Position numbers and translations under genes: made by a program
Shown: in pieces, positions 28,683-40,289 of the stretch
Numbering within the stretch: position 1 is the first letter of the stretch
Layout: the number at the start of each line of letters is the position of its first letter
Assembly (NCBI RefSeq): GCF_029674545.1
Contig: NZ_CP121354.1
Location: 1,674,001 to 1,738,000 of the forward strand
From: Mesorhizobium sp. WSM4904
GTDB taxonomy: Bacteria > Pseudomonadota > Alphaproteobacteria > Rhizobiales > Rhizobiaceae
Length of the DNA stretch: 64,000 bases
Direction: 5' to 3'
The notes under the pieces: model-generated
The model's database searches: none
The model's input: the letters and a program-made list of their open reading frames with translations, nothing else
Told to the model about the DNA's origin: nothing

Positions 28683-29615
28683 TCAATCACTGCCTTGCGT
28701 ATCCAGCAGCGGCTGCCGCGATGCCTGCAGAATTGCCCTTCTGCCGCTGTATTCGGCGAGCGCGATGCCTCCGAGCACGAGCGCGAGTGCAAGTCCCTGA
28801 TAGAGCTCGAACTGTTCGCCGACGATCAGCACCGAAAGCAGCGTGCCGAAGATCGGCACCAGATTGATGAACAGCCCAGCGCGATTGGCGCCGATCAGTT
28901 CATTGCCCCGGATGTAGAAGATCTGCGAGACGACGGACGCGCCGAGCGCGGTGTAGAACGCGACCGCCCATCCTCGCGCGTCCGGGACGATGACGCGGCC
29001 GGCCGCCACTTCCCAGACAAAGAAGGGCAACGAGGTCAAAAGCGCGGCGAACGACAAAGCCAGCATGAAGCCTTGCCAGCGAATGGCCGGCTTCAGACGC
29101 AGCCCCACCGAATAGAGGCTGTAGCAGAGCACCGCGACCAGCATGATCGCATCGCCGAAATTGAGATCGAGCTTCAGCAACTGGCTGAGATCGCCATGGC
29201 TAGCGGTGAGGGCGACGCCGACGATGGTCAGCGCCACGCCGACGATTTGCAGGCGCTGCACATGCAGGCGGAACAGCACGAAGTTGGCAAGGATGATGAC
29301 GATCGGTATGGCGGCCTGCTCGATCGAGACATTGATGGCGGTCGTGTAGTTGAGCGCCGTGTAGAAGATGACGTTGAAGATCGTGAAGCCGCAGGCGCCG
29401 AGTCCGGCGAGCAGCAGCCAATGCCGGCGCAGCTCGGGCCAGTCCTCGCGAAACGCCCGCCAGCCGACGGGCAGCATGATCAGAACCGCCAACACCCAGC
29501 GCAGGAAAACCAATGTCATCGGCGACACATGGCCGACGGCAAGCTTGCCGGCCACGGAATTGCCGCCCCATAGCAGCATGGTGGAGAGAAGGAACAGATA
29601 GGCAGCTCGATGCAT
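28683..29615 (-). CDS. EamA/DMT family permease
   Basis: A 310-residue protein with about ten membrane helices in two EamA repeats. The first begins LFLLSTMLLWGGNSVAGKLAVGHVSPMTLVFLRWV; the second begins GDAIMLVAVLCYSLYSVGLRLKP. The WGGNSVAGKLA and FLRWVLA patterns are typical of drug/metabolite exporters. The substrate is unknown. It is convergent with serA and divergent from purA. Confidence 0.88.
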   Translation of the reverse strand: MHRAAYLFLLSTMLLWGGNSVAGKLAVGHVSPMTLVFLRWVLAVLIMLPVGWRAFREDWPELRRHWLLLAGLGACGFTIFNVIFYTALNYTTAINVSIEQAAIPIVIILANFVLFRLHVQRLQIVGVALTIVGVALTASHGDLSQLLKLDLNFGDAIMLVAVLCYSLYSVGLRLKPAIRWQGFMLALSFAALLTSLPFFVWEVAAGRVIVPDARGWAVAFYTALGASVVSQIFYIRGNELIGANRAGLFINLVPIFGTLLSVLIVGEQFELYQGLALALVLGGIALAEYSGRRAILQASRQPLLDTQGSD

Positions 29616-29929
29616 CGCTCAATCCGGCGCGGAGTCTGTTCGAAGATCAAAGCCGACCTATTGCGATGACCGCGGCAAGTAAATGCTGCGAAAGCCAGAA
29701 TTTGTTGTGCCTGGACCAGGATGGCGATTTCTTTGAATCATCATCCTGGTCCCGCACTTGATTGCAGCATGATCTCTTTCGAAACCTGTTCCCACTTTTC
29801 GCTTACGCGGTCCTTCGGTTCGGGACCATGGGGTTTCGGCGGCAAAGAAAGGGTCGCATCGGCCTGAACATGAGTCTATAGAGGCCTGTCGTTTCAAGCC
29901 GCCAAGGCGGCATCTCAAGGGAAAAGAAC
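29616..29929. other. 314-bp intergenic region before purA
   Basis: It contains the repeat at 29766-29830 and the purA leader. No other gene is supported. Confidence 0.4.
29766..29830. repeat. REP-like palindromic element, copy 1
   Basis: Begins AGCATGATC and ends GGGACCATG, with a central TTCCCACTTTTCGC and CGGTCCTTCGGTTCGGGA. It is clearly the same family as 49723-49792. It may fold into a stem-loop. Confidence 0.75.
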
Positions 29930-31228
29930 ATGGCCAATGTGGTGGTCGTCGGCTCGCAGTGGGGCGACGAAGGCAAGGGCAAGATCGTCGACTGGCTGTC
30001 GGAACGTGCCGACGTGGTCGTGCGCTTCCAGGGCGGCCACAATGCAGGTCATACGCTGGTCGTCGACGGCAAGGTCTACAAGCTGTCGCTCCTGCCGTCC
30101 GGCGTGGTCAGGCAAGGCAAGCTGTCGATCATCGGCAACGGCGTGGTCTTCGATCCGCATGCCTTCGTCGCGGAAGTGGCGAAGCTCAGGGAGCAGGGCG
30201 TGGACGTTACGCCGGAGCGCCTGAAAATAGCCGAAAACACCGCGCTTATCCTGTCGTTGCACCGGGAACTGGACGGATTCCGCGAAGACGCCGCCTCCAA
30301 TTCCGGAACCAAGATTGGCACGACCCGCCGCGGCATCGGCCCCGCCTACGAGGACAAGGTAGGCCGGCGCGCGGTGCGGGTGATGGATTTGGCGGATTTG
30401 GAGACACTCCCCCTGAAGGTCGACCGGCTGCTCACGCACCACAATGCGCTGCGCCGAGGGCTCGGCCATGCCGAGGCGACGCATGAGGCGATCATGCAGG
30501 AGCTGACCTCTGTTGCCGGCGAGATCCTGCCTTACATGGACCGCGTCTGGAAAGTGCTCGACGACAAGCGGCGCGCGGGCGAGCGCATCCTGTTCGAGGG
30601 CGCGCAAGGCACGCTGCTCGACATCGACCACGGCACCTACCCTTTCGTGACCTCGTCCAACACGGTGGCGGGACAGGCGGCCGCAGGCTCCGGCACCGGC
30701 CCCGGCGCTATCGGCTATGTGCTCGGCATCACCAAGGCCTATACGACGCGTGTCGGCGAAGGTCCGTTCCCGACCGAACAGAAGAACGAGATCGGCGAGT
30801 TCCTCGGTACGCGCGGCCACGAGTTCGGCGTCGTCACCGGCCGCAAGCGCCGCTGCGGCTGGTTCGACGCCGTGCTGGTGCGCCAGGCCGTCGCCGTCAA
30901 CGGCATCAAGGGCATCGCTCTCACCAAGCTCGACGTGCTCGACGGGCTGGACGAGATCAAGGTCTGCACCGGCTATCGCCTCGATGGCGAGCCGATCGAC
31001 TACCTGCCGGCCAGCCAGGGCGCCCAGGCGCGCGTCGAGCCGGTCTATGAGACGCTCGAAGGCTGGAAGGGAACGACGGCCGGCGCCAGGAGCTGGAACG
31101 ATCTGCCGGCGCAAGCGGTCAAATATGTCCGCTATATCGAAGAGCTGATCGGCGCCCCGGTTGCGCTGCTTTCCACCAGCCCGGAGCGGGACGACACGAT
31201 ACTTGTGACCGACCCGTTTCAAGACTAG
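29930..31228 (+). CDS. purA: adenylosuccinate synthetase PurA
   Basis: A 432-residue protein of normal length. GTP loop [20 protein letters not shown]/Asp site [51 protein letters not shown]; and the base-binding [15 protein letters not shown]. It joins IMP and aspartate on the way to AMP. ATG 29930 follows AAGGGAAAAGAAC. Confidence 0.97.
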   Translation: MANVVVVGSQWGDEGKGKIVDWLSERADVVVRFQGGHNAGHTLVVDGKVYKLSLLPSGVVRQGKLSIIGNGVVFDPHAFVAEVAKLREQGVDVTPERLKIAENTALILSLHRELDGFREDAASNSGTKIGTTRRGIGPAYEDKVGRRAVRVMDLADLETLPLKVDRLLTHHNALRRGLGHAEATHEAIMQELTSVAGEILPYMDRVWKVLDDKRRAGERILFEGAQGTLLDIDHGTYPFVTSSNTVAGQAAAGSGTGPGAIGYVLGITKAYTTRVGEGPFPTEQKNEIGEFLGTRGHEFGVVTGRKRRCGWFDAVLVRQAVAVNGIKGIALTKLDVLDGLDEIKVCTGYRLDGEPIDYLPASQGAQARVEPVYETLEGWKGTTAGARSWNDLPAQAVKYVRYIEELIGAPVALLSTSPERDDTILVTDPFQD

Positions 31229-31296
31229 TTTCACAGCCCTTCCCGGCGCTACGACTGATTTGCAGGCCGGGGAAAGAATGCAGGTCCGACTGACGC

Positions 31297-33084
31297 ATGG
31301 CAGATTTCGTTGGTGTTCTGAAAAAGCAGCTTGAGAAGCACGGCGAGCCCTCGTCCGAGCTGCGCAAGCGGATTTACGAGAATGCGCGTGCGGCACTGGC
31401 GAAGAAGCTCGCCGACTATTCTCCGCCTTTGTCCGCCGAGGTCGTCAGCAAGCAGAAGCGCTCGCTGGAAGATGCCATTTCCAGTGTCGAGCGGGAGTAC
31501 GCCAAGCCTGCTCCGGCGCCCAAGCCGGCTCCAGCAGAAGATCCGCTGGCGGAACTCGAACACATCTTCTCATCGATCGACCGCAACAAGAACCAAACGA
31601 GCCACGTCCGGCAACCGGCGGTGACGAAGCTCGAGCCTGCTAGGCCCGAGCCTGCCAAACCCGAGCCCTTCAAGCCGGCGCCGGCGCCCGTCAAGACGGA
31701 ACCAAGCTGGCAGAGCGCCCCAAAGATGGAGCCAAGCTGGCAAGGCGCGACGAAGACCGAGCCCGCAGGCTGGCACAAAGTGCCTGCGGCACCGCCGCCA
31801 ATGCCCTCGCCGCGCGAGGACGATGTCAACCTGCCCGGCATGGATGCCGCCGAGCCGGACGACGGCAGCGATGTCTTCGCCAATGACGAACAGCCGGCGG
31901 CGGACACGTTTCAGCGGCTGCGGCCGCCGCGCAAGCGCAGCTATGGCGGGTTGATCGCGACGGTCATTGCGCTTCTGGTGCTGGCCGGCGGCGGTTACGG
32001 GGTCTGGCTGAACAAGGATGCGTTCAGCACGATGCTCGGCCTGAAAGGCGGCGGCAGCAAGACGGTCTCGACCGAGCCTCTGGTCAAGCCTGCCCCGGCA
32101 AAGCCGGCGCCCGAGACGGCGGCCGCGCCTGCCGCCGGGGGCGCCAACGCAGCCGCTCCCAGCGAGCCGGCCGAAGCAAAGTTCACCCAGCGCCTGACCC
32201 CTGAGGGCAAGGAGACCGATCCCGGCCCGGCCGGCGGGCAGAGCACCATCGGCGAGGGCGAATCCGTCGCAGCGCTGACCACGCCGCCGCCGGCAGCGCC
32301 TGCGACGACGACCCCGCCTGCCGCCGCCGGCACGCCGCCGGCTGCGCAAACGCCGGGCGCGACCCCGCCTGCCGCCGGAGCGACGCCGCCGTCGCCTGCC
32401 GGCGCTGCCGCCAATCCGCCTGCGCCGGTTACCGGGACCCCGTCCGCGGCGATCACTCCGCCTGCGGCTGGCGCGACGCCACCCGCGTCGGGAACCACGC
32501 CCGCGCCGGCGACGGCCGAGGCGACCGTGCCGGTCGGCCAGAAGGCGATCTTCTATGAGGAGCGCACCAGCACGCAGCAAGGCACCGCCGAGCCCGGCAG
32601 CATCGTATGGTCGCTGGTGCAGGAATCGCCAGGCGGCGACCTGCCGCCCGAGCCGGCGATTCGCGCCGAGGCGACAATTCCCGGCAAGGACATCCAGCTG
32701 CGCATGACCATCCGGCGCAACACCGACCAGACCCTGCCGGCCAGCCATATCATCGAGATGATCTTCCTGACGCCGGAAGGGTTCGACGGCGGCGGCGTCG
32801 ACAACATCCTGCGCATAGCCATGAAGAGCTCGGAACAGGATGCCGGCAGCCCGCTGATCGGCATCCCGGCCAAGATCGCCGACGGCTTCTTCCTCGTCGC
32901 GCTCAACGACACCAAGGCCGACGAGGACGCCAATTTGACACTGCTCAGGGGACAGGACTGGATCGACGTGCCGGTGGTCTACAAGACCGGACGGCGTGCG
33001 CTGCTCACCATGGAAAAGGGCATCCCCGGCGAGAAGGTCTTCGACGAGGCGCTGAAGGCCTGGGCCACCAAGACTTCGGGGTGA
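31297..33084 (+). CDS. uncharacterised single-pass membrane protein, Pro/Ala-rich
   Basis: A 595-residue protein I do not recognise. Residues 1-60 are a basic helical domain (MADFVGVLKKQLEKHGEPSSELRKRIYENARAALAKKL...). Residues ~67-210 are rich in Pro/Glu/Lys. One membrane helix lies at about 217-237 (GLIATVIALLVLAGGGYGVWL). A long Ala/Pro/Thr/Gly linker runs from ~250 to 410, and the C-terminal ~180 residues form a compact folded-looking domain (QKAIFYEERTSTQQGTAEPGSIVWSLV ... LRIAMKSSEQDAGSPLIGIPAKIADGFFLVALND). The topology suggests a cytoplasmic N-domain linked across the membrane to a periplasmic domain. It starts 68 bp after purA. Confidence 0.65.
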   Translation: MADFVGVLKKQLEKHGEPSSELRKRIYENARAALAKKLADYSPPLSAEVVSKQKRSLEDAISSVEREYAKPAPAPKPAPAEDPLAELEHIFSSIDRNKNQTSHVRQPAVTKLEPARPEPAKPEPFKPAPAPVKTEPSWQSAPKMEPSWQGATKTEPAGWHKVPAAPPPMPSPREDDVNLPGMDAAEPDDGSDVFANDEQPAADTFQRLRPPRKRSYGGLIATVIALLVLAGGGYGVWLNKDAFSTMLGLKGGGSKTVSTEPLVKPAPAKPAPETAAAPAAGGANAAAPSEPAEAKFTQRLTPEGKETDPGPAGGQSTIGEGESVAALTTPPPAAPATTTPPAAAGTPPAAQTPGATPPAAGATPPSPAGAAANPPAPVTGTPSAAITPPAAGATPPASGTTPAPATAEATVPVGQKAIFYEERTSTQQGTAEPGSIVWSLVQESPGGDLPPEPAIRAEATIPGKDIQLRMTIRRNTDQTLPASHIIEMIFLTPEGFDGGGVDNILRIAMKSSEQDAGSPLIGIPAKIADGFFLVALNDTKADEDANLTLLRGQDWIDVPVVYKTGRRALLTMEKGIPGEKVFDEALKAWATKTSG

Positions 33085-33103
33085 GGAACAGCGGCGGTGT
33101 CGC

Positions 33104-33406
33104 TCAGAAGCCTTCAAACAGCATGTCGAGCGCGGCGACGATCTCGTCGTGATGGTTCGTGAGATTGGTTCTGTTCTCAGTGAGCTCCGTGACGGCCACG
33201 GTGGCGATCAGATGGGTGGCCATGATCAGTTTCCGCCCATTGATTTCGAAGACCGGGTGTAGCTTTCGCATTGGCGGAGGCGCCGACGAGAGTGGCAGAA
33301 GCGGAACGACCGCTCTTGTCTTGAAGTTATCGAGCAGATCGGACTGAACATCAAGAAGGTAGCCGCCTTCTATGCCACTGGCGGCGAAGACGTCATAACG
33401 CGCCAT
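33104..33406 (-). CDS. ccdB: CcdB-family toxin
   Basis: A 100-residue protein matching CcdB: MARYDVFAASGIEGGYLLDVQSDLLDNFKTRAVVPLLP at the N-terminus, then LHPVFEINGRKLIMATHLIATV, ending in a helix with a terminal LFEGF. CcdB poisons DNA gyrase. The C-terminal aromatic/Gly residues resemble the Trp-Gly-Ile gyrase-contacting tail of F-plasmid CcdB only loosely. Its ATG overlaps the antitoxin stop (ATGA), so translation is coupled. Confidence 0.88.
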   Translation of the reverse strand: MARYDVFAASGIEGGYLLDVQSDLLDNFKTRAVVPLLPLSSAPPPMRKLHPVFEINGRKLIMATHLIATVAVTELTENRTNLTNHHDEIVAALDMLFEGF

Positions 33407-33648
33407 CAGAACTGCCGATGTTCTTTGAGCGGAATGCCATGCTTCTCGACATAGTCATTCCAGGAATCCATCGTGGCGCGGTTTTCAAGCTTCCAAAGTC
33501 GCGTTTTCTCGGCAGCTACCGCTTCGGCAATGCCGGCCTCAGCGGCTCGCGAGACATTCACGTTGAGTCCCTTTGCTTCCGTCATGAGCTGTGAATCGAT
33601 CGACAGATTTGCCGGCTGACGGACCGCGTTTGCAGCTATCTTGCGCAT
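33406..33648 (-). CDS. ccdA: CcdA-family antitoxin
   Basis: An 80-residue protein. The N-terminal ribbon-helix-helix (RQPANLSIDSQLMTEAKGLNVNVSRAAEAGI) binds DNA; the C-terminal half (ENRATMDSWNDYVEKHGIPL) is the typical CcdA toxin-wrapping tail ending KEHRQF. It should neutralise CcdB and autorepress. A palindrome lies just upstream at 33664-33684. Confidence 0.9.
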   Translation of the reverse strand: MRKIAANAVRQPANLSIDSQLMTEAKGLNVNVSRAAEAGIAEAVAAEKTRLWKLENRATMDSWNDYVEKHGIPLKEHRQF

Positions 33649-33663
33649 AACGGCCTCCGCAAC

Positions 33664-33684
33664 ATGCGTATACTATATGCGCAT
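33664..33684 (-). promoter_or_regulatory. palindrome upstream of ccdA, likely operator
   Basis: ATGCG...CGCAT inverted repeat with an AT-rich centre (TATACTATATG), 15 bp before the ccdA start. TATACTAT may also serve as the -10 region. CcdA-type autoregulation at this site is inference. Confidence 0.5.
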
Positions 33685-33721
33685 TTCCTTGTTGCGACAA
33701 CGAGCAGGTGCTGGTCGGGGC

Positions 33722-35542
<1,821 letters not shown>

Positions 35543-35543
35543 G

Positions 35544-36188
35544 TCAGCTTTCGGCAAGAGGATAGGGGTGGGCGAGCAGCAGCGCCCGGCCACTCTCGAG
35601 CGCGATCTCGAGCCGGCCCTTGACCTCGTTCGATATAGTGAGCGAGGAACCAAACGCCACCTCGACACGGTCGAGCGGCCATTTGGCGCCGGAGACCGTC
35701 AGGCCGGCGAGTTCGGAGAAGCCGAGCACCGAGAACAGCGTTCCGTCGGCGTAATCGAAGGCGGCTTTGCCCGGCAGGATGGGGACGCCCTCCTGCGCGC
35801 CGCTGGTCAGCAGTACCGTCGTGCCCGCCTCGGCCAGCCGATGCCCAAGCGCCTGATGCAGGAAGGCATGGTCGGCGCGCTTGCCGCCGAAGGCGCCGGC
35901 CAGCACCAGGCTGGTGGCGCCGCGCGCGAGCGCCTCGGCGATGGCGAGCTCGCCGTCGGTCATGTCCTTTTCGGCCGGAAAGATCTTGCGCGGCACGGCG
36001 GCGAGATCCTCCGGCAGGTTCGGCGGCACCGAATCGAAGTCGCCGACCCATAGCTCCGGTACGAGGCCCAGCATGCGGGCATGACCGATGCCGGCGTCGG
36101 CGGCGATGACGCGGGAGCCTTCGATCTGGCGATCGAGCCGAGGCGTGCGGACGAGCTCGCCGCCAAGCAGGATGGTGAATGTTCCCAT
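35544..36188 (-). CDS. thiN: thiamine diphosphokinase
   Basis: A 214-residue protein from ATG 36188 ([18 protein letters not shown]). Family motifs are [28 protein letters not shown] and [39 protein letters not shown], the ATP/thiamine-binding Asp-rich loops. It makes thiamine pyrophosphate from thiamine. It is divergent from the TPP-riboswitch-controlled thiamine uptake operon, so uptake and activation lie back to back. Confidence 0.92.
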   Translation of the reverse strand: MGTFTILLGGELVRTPRLDRQIEGSRVIAADAGIGHARMLGLVPELWVGDFDSVPPNLPEDLAAVPRKIFPAEKDMTDGELAIAEALARGATSLVLAGAFGGKRADHAFLHQALGHRLAEAGTTVLLTSGAQEGVPILPGKAAFDYADGTLFSVLGFSELAGLTVSGAKWPLDRVEVAFGSSLTISNEVKGRLEIALESGRALLLAHPYPLAES

Positions 36189-36324
36189 GGGCGTCGCCCT
36201 TACCAGCCCCGCCCGCGAAACGGAAGCCAGGCGCATCCAAACGGATAGCGCTGCGTTCCGAAGTCATCGGATGCCCGGCAAACTTCCGCTTGCGCGCCGC
36301 ATCGGCCGGGCCTATGTCTCGAAG

Positions 36325-36424
36325 CGCTCTAACGGGGTGCCGGACGCTGACTTCGCGAACCGGCTGAGAGGCGACAATGCCAACCCGCCGAACCTGATCC
36401 GGTTTGTACCGGCGGAGGGATTAG
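36325..36424 (+). promoter_or_regulatory. TPP riboswitch (THI element) upstream of thiBPQ
   Basis: Aptamer landmarks are in order: AACGGGGTGC (36331-36340), GGCTGAGAGGCGAC (36362-36375), AACCCGCCGAACCTGATCC (36382-36400), GGTTTGTACCGGCGGAGGGA (36401-36420). These are the conserved pyrimidine- and pyrophosphate-sensing arms of the TPP class. It ends about 57 bases before the thiB ATG; CGAAGGAGGCGCCG, the ribosome site, lies between, so translational control is likely. Confidence 0.95.
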
Positions 36425-36480
36425 ACGTTTCGGACCATCCGACGCCTCAATTCCTTGTCACGCGAACGAAGGAGGCGCCG

Positions 36481-37491
36481 ATGCGCTCACTATTGTCCCA
36501 GCTTATCCTCGCAACAGGCCTCGTTTCGCTTTTGGCAGCCGCCGGGCCTGCCGAGGCGAAGGACAAGCTCACCGTCTATACCTATGAAAGCTTCACCGCC
36601 GACTGGGGTCCGGGACCCGCGGTGAAGAAGGAATTCGAGGCCGAATGCGGCTGCGATCTCGAATTCGTCTCGGTCGCCGACGGCGTGGCGCTGCTCAACC
36701 GCGTCAAGCTGGAGGGCGCCGGCACCAAGGCTGACGTCGTGCTCGGCCTCGACACCAACCTGACCGCGGACGCCAAGGCAAGCGGCCTTTTCGCGCCGCA
36801 TGGCGCCGTTGCAGATTTGAATGTGCCCGGAGGCTGGAAGGACGACACGTTCGTGCCCTTCGACTACGGCTATTTCGCCGTCGTCTACGACACCGAGAAG
36901 CTGAAGACCCCGCCGAAAAGCCTGAAGGAGCTGGTCGAGGGTGGTGCCGCCGACAAGATCGTCATCCAGGATCCGCGCACCTCGACGCCGGGCCTCGGCC
37001 TGCTGCTCTGGGTGAAGTCGGTCTATGGCGACAAGGCACCGGAGGCCTGGGCCAAGCTCAAATCCAAGGTGCTCACGGTGACGCCGGGCTGGAGCGAGGC
37101 CTACGGCCTGTTCACCAAGGGTGAGGCGCCGATGGTGCTGTCCTACACCACCTCGCCAGCCTACCACATGGTGGCGGAGAACACCGAACGCTACCAGGCC
37201 GCGTCCTTCGAGGAGGGCGAGTATCTGCAGATCGAGGTCGCCGGCGTCACGACGACCGGCGCGAAGAACCCGCTGGCGGAAAAGTTCATCGCCTTCATGA
37301 CCGGACCGAAATTCCAGGACGTCATCCCGGAGACCAACTGGATGTTCCCGGCCGGCAAGACCGACAAGCCGCTCAACCCGGCCTTCGACAAACTGGTGAA
37401 GCCGACCAAGACCCTGCTGTTCAGCCCGGAAGAGGTCGCGGCAAACCGCAAGGCCTGGGTGGACGAATGGCTGGCGGCGATGAGCAAGTAG
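36481..37491 (+). CDS. thiB: thiamine/TPP ABC transporter substrate-binding protein ThiB
   Basis: A 336-residue periplasmic protein with signal [26 protein letters not shown]. The mature start [39 protein letters not shown] and the [15 protein letters not shown] and [15 protein letters not shown] segments are diagnostic of ThiB. It delivers thiamine and its phosphates to ThiPQ. TPP riboswitch control is expected from the leader. Confidence 0.95.
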   Translation: MRSLLSQLILATGLVSLLAAAGPAEAKDKLTVYTYESFTADWGPGPAVKKEFEAECGCDLEFVSVADGVALLNRVKLEGAGTKADVVLGLDTNLTADAKASGLFAPHGAVADLNVPGGWKDDTFVPFDYGYFAVVYDTEKLKTPPKSLKELVEGGAADKIVIQDPRTSTPGLGLLLWVKSVYGDKAPEAWAKLKSKVLTVTPGWSEAYGLFTKGEAPMVLSYTTSPAYHMVAENTERYQAASFEEGEYLQIEVAGVTTTGAKNPLAEKFIAFMTGPKFQDVIPETNWMFPAGKTDKPLNPAFDKLVKPTKTLLFSPEEVAANRKAWVDEWLAAMSK

Positions 37492-37528
37492 GCGGCTTTG
37501 GCTATCTATCGAAGATGATCGCTCTACG

Positions 37529-37688
37529 GCGCCCCCCTCTGTCCTGCCGGACATCTCCCCCACTTGGGGGGAGATTGGCTGTCATCGGCGATTTCGCCAA
37601 TTGGCAACGTTGCAGGAATGAGCAGGGCGCCGACGCTGCTGATCTCCCCCCTTGTGGGGGAGATGTCCGGCAGGACAGAGGGGGGCGC
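37529..37688. repeat. 160-bp palindromic element between thiB and thiP
   Basis: The outermost 33 bp (37529-37561) is perfectly repeated in inverted orientation at 37656-37688. Each arm contains a second C-rich/G-rich hairpin (ATCTCCCCC...GGGGGAGAT). The core GATTTCGCCAAT...CGTTGCAGGAATGAGCA is shared with the element at 47623. It lies in the thiB-thiP intercistronic gap. Confidence 0.92.
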
Positions 37689-37731
37689 GAAGGAACACGG
37701 CGTTCGTTAGCTCGAATCCCAATGGTGCAGC

Positions 37732-39354
37732 GTGCAATCTTCGCCGCGCCCTGACTCCCGCGTCACCGCCGGCATCATCGCCCTTGCGGCAATCGCCATG
37801 CTCATCGGCGGCGCCTTCGTCGGGCTCATCCTCGAAGGCGCGCGCGACCCGTCCGGCGCTCTCGTCGCCTTTGACGGCTATCTCCTCCGTGTCGCCCGCT
37901 TCACGCTTTGGCAGGCGTTGCTTTCGACATTGCTGTCGGTCGCGCCGGCGCTGCTGGTGGCGCGTGCCCTGTCCCGGCACCCGGAGTTTCCCGGCCGTCG
38001 GCTGATCCTGCAGCTCTTCGCCGTGCCGCTGGCGCTGCCGGCCATCGTTGCCGCGCTCGGCGTGTTGGCACTCTACGGCCATGCCGGCTATTTTGCCGGC
38101 GCTCTCGGCAGCCTTGGCGGCGGCGAGTGGCCCGGCATCTACGGCCTGTCCGGCATTCTGATCGCGCATGTCTTCTTCAATTTGCCTCTGGCCACGCGTC
38201 TGTTCCTGGAGGCGCTCGGCACGGTGCCCGCCGACCAGTGGCGGCTGGCGAGCCAGCTCGGCATGGGGGCCTGGCCGGCGTTGCGGCTGATCGAATGGCC
38301 GGCGCTGCGCGCCGCACTGCCGGGCGTCGCCGGACTGGTGTTCATGCTCTGCATCACCTCCTTCACCATCGTGCTGACGCTGGGCGGCGGGCCCGCCGCC
38401 ACGACGCTGGAGGTCGCGATCTACCAGGCGCTGCGTTTCGATTTCGATCCGGCTAGGGCCGTGGTTCTGACGCTGCTGCAGATCGGTCTGACCTTCGTAG
38501 TGGTCACGGCACTGATGCGGCTTGGCGCCAATACGGTCGGCGACGCCAATCTGCCGGTGGCGCCACGCCGCTATCTTTCGGCGGGCAAGGCTGAAACGAT
38601 GGTGAACGCCGGTCTGATCGCACTTACCTTGCTGTTCGTCGCCGGGCCGATGGCGGCGACCGTGCTGGCCGGCCTGGAGGCCGATCTCGGACGGCTGGCC
38701 GGCGAGGAGGCCGTGCGCCGTGCGACGCTCACCAGCGCCGCGCTCTCTTTCCTCTCGGCGCTGCTTTCGGTGGCGCTGTCGCTCTCGCTCATCGCGGCCC
38801 GGCGTGCGCTGGCCTTGCGGCGGCGCGCGGGCGGCGCCATGTCGCTGCTCGAACATGCCACCGATACCGGCGCCGGTTTCGTGCTCGTCGTGCCGCCGAT
38901 CGTGGTCGGCGCCGGCTGGTTCCTGGCCTTGCGCGGCGTCACGGATGTCTTCGCCGTCGCGCCCGTCATGGTCGTCGCCGTCAACGCGGTGATGGCGATG
39001 CCCTTCGCCATCCGCGCCGTTCGCCCGGCCTATGACGCGGCGAGCGAGCGTCACGAGCGGCTCTGCCTGGCGCTCGGCATTTACGGCTGGAACCGGCTGC
39101 GCCTGGTCGACTGGCCGTCGCTCCGGCGGCCTTTGGCCACCGGCTTCGCCTTCGCCATGGCGCTGTCGCTTGGCGATCTCGGCGTGATCGCGCTGTTCGG
39201 CAGCGATTCGGTGCAGACCTTGCCCTATCTCCTGCTCGCGCGCATGGGCAGCTACCGGACCGCCGACGCCGCGGGGCTTGCCTTGCTGCTCGGCCTCGTT
39301 TGCCTGATGCTGGTTGTCGCCGCCGACTGGCTCGGGCGGGAAGCAAAGGCATGA
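37732..39354 (+). CDS. thiP: thiamine/TPP ABC transporter permease ThiP
   Basis: A 540-residue protein with about twelve helices in two homologous halves, each with an EAA-type loop ([28 protein letters not shown] and [23 protein letters not shown]). The start is uncertain: GTG 37732 ([18 protein letters not shown]) gives a full first helix; the next ATG is at 37798. No strong ribosome site is seen, because the palindromic element abuts this start. thiQ overlaps its stop. Confidence 0.9.
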   Translation: MQSSPRPDSRVTAGIIALAAIAMLIGGAFVGLILEGARDPSGALVAFDGYLLRVARFTLWQALLSTLLSVAPALLVARALSRHPEFPGRRLILQLFAVPLALPAIVAALGVLALYGHAGYFAGALGSLGGGEWPGIYGLSGILIAHVFFNLPLATRLFLEALGTVPADQWRLASQLGMGAWPALRLIEWPALRAALPGVAGLVFMLCITSFTIVLTLGGGPAATTLEVAIYQALRFDFDPARAVVLTLLQIGLTFVVVTALMRLGANTVGDANLPVAPRRYLSAGKAETMVNAGLIALTLLFVAGPMAATVLAGLEADLGRLAGEEAVRRATLTSAALSFLSALLSVALSLSLIAARRALALRRRAGGAMSLLEHATDTGAGFVLVVPPIVVGAGWFLALRGVTDVFAVAPVMVVAVNAVMAMPFAIRAVRPAYDAASERHERLCLALGIYGWNRLRLVDWPSLRRPLATGFAFAMALSLGDLGVIALFGSDSVQTLPYLLLARMGSYRTADAAGLALLLGLVCLMLVVAADWLGREAKA

Positions 39355-40136
39355 CGACGAGCAATGGCATAGCGACGGAGACGGCACTGGCCGTCACGCT
39401 GGACGATGTTTCGTTCAGCTATGGCGAGGCTTCGTTCCGCTTCGATGCCGAATTCGCCGCCGGCAAGATCACCGCCATCATGGGGCCGAGCGGTTCAGGC
39501 AAGTCGACGCTGCTCAATCTGGTCGCCGGCTTCGAGCTGCCCGGCGCCGGCAAGGTGCTGATCGGCGGGATCGATGTCGACGATGCGCCGCCTTCGGCGC
39601 GACCGGTATCGATGGTGTTCCAGGAAAACAATCTGTTTGCCCATCTTTCGGTCGAGGGCAATGTCGGGCTCGGCCGCTCGCCGTCGCTCAAGCTCACTGC
39701 CGCCGACCGCCACGCGGTCGCGGAGGCGCTGGCGCGGGTTGGCCTTGCCGGCAAGGAGAAGCGGCTGCCGCGCGAGCTTTCCGGCGGCGAGCGGCAGCGC
39801 GTCGCACTGGCAAGGGTGCTCCTACGCGATCGTCCGGTGCTTCTGCTCGACGAGCCTTTCGCTTCGCTCGGTCCGGCGCTGCGCGACGACATGCTCGATC
39901 TCGTGGCCGGCATCCACGCCGAGCGGCAGATGACCGTGCTTTTCGTCACGCACCAGCCGGAAGATGCCCGCCGCATCGGCGAGAACATGGCGTTTCTGGA
40001 CGAAGGCATGATCGCCGCGACCGGGCCGGCCGCGGATTTCTTCGACCGCTCTGGTCCGGACGCCTTCCGGCGCTATATCGGCGATCAAGGCGGCAGCGTT
40101 GCCGTATCACAACATATTGCCCGGAAGCGGACATAA
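39351..40136 (+). CDS. thiQ: thiamine/TPP ABC transporter ATP-binding protein ThiQ
   Basis: A 261-residue ATPase from ATG 39351, which overlaps the thiP stop (ATGA). Walker [15 protein letters not shown]-loop [14 protein letters not shown]; signature [16 protein letters not shown]; Walker [14 protein letters not shown]; switch His in [10 protein letters not shown]. The ENNLF Q-loop is typical of ThiQ. It completes riboswitch-thiBPQ. Confidence 0.95.
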   Translation: MTTSNGIATETALAVTLDDVSFSYGEASFRFDAEFAAGKITAIMGPSGSGKSTLLNLVAGFELPGAGKVLIGGIDVDDAPPSARPVSMVFQENNLFAHLSVEGNVGLGRSPSLKLTAADRHAVAEALARVGLAGKEKRLPRELSGGERQRVALARVLLRDRPVLLLDEPFASLGPALRDDMLDLVAGIHAERQMTVLFVTHQPEDARRIGENMAFLDEGMIAATGPAADFFDRSGPDAFRRYIGDQGGSVAVSQHIARKRT

Positions 40137-40289
40137 TTTACGCCCAAACCGGCAACGGGTGATCCGGCGTTTGCTTGCCTTGTCCGGGGGAGTGTGGCTA
40201 GGTCCGGCCATGCTGGTCCGGGTGGGCCGTGATTTGCCGAAAGATTTCGAAAGGAAGCCGATCTGACGACCGGCGCGGAGAAAGTATGG

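Noticed and set aside
37722..37752. Short ATG frame just before thiP
   Set aside because: Only ten codons in a different frame from ThiP, with no ribosome site; not reported as a leader peptide.
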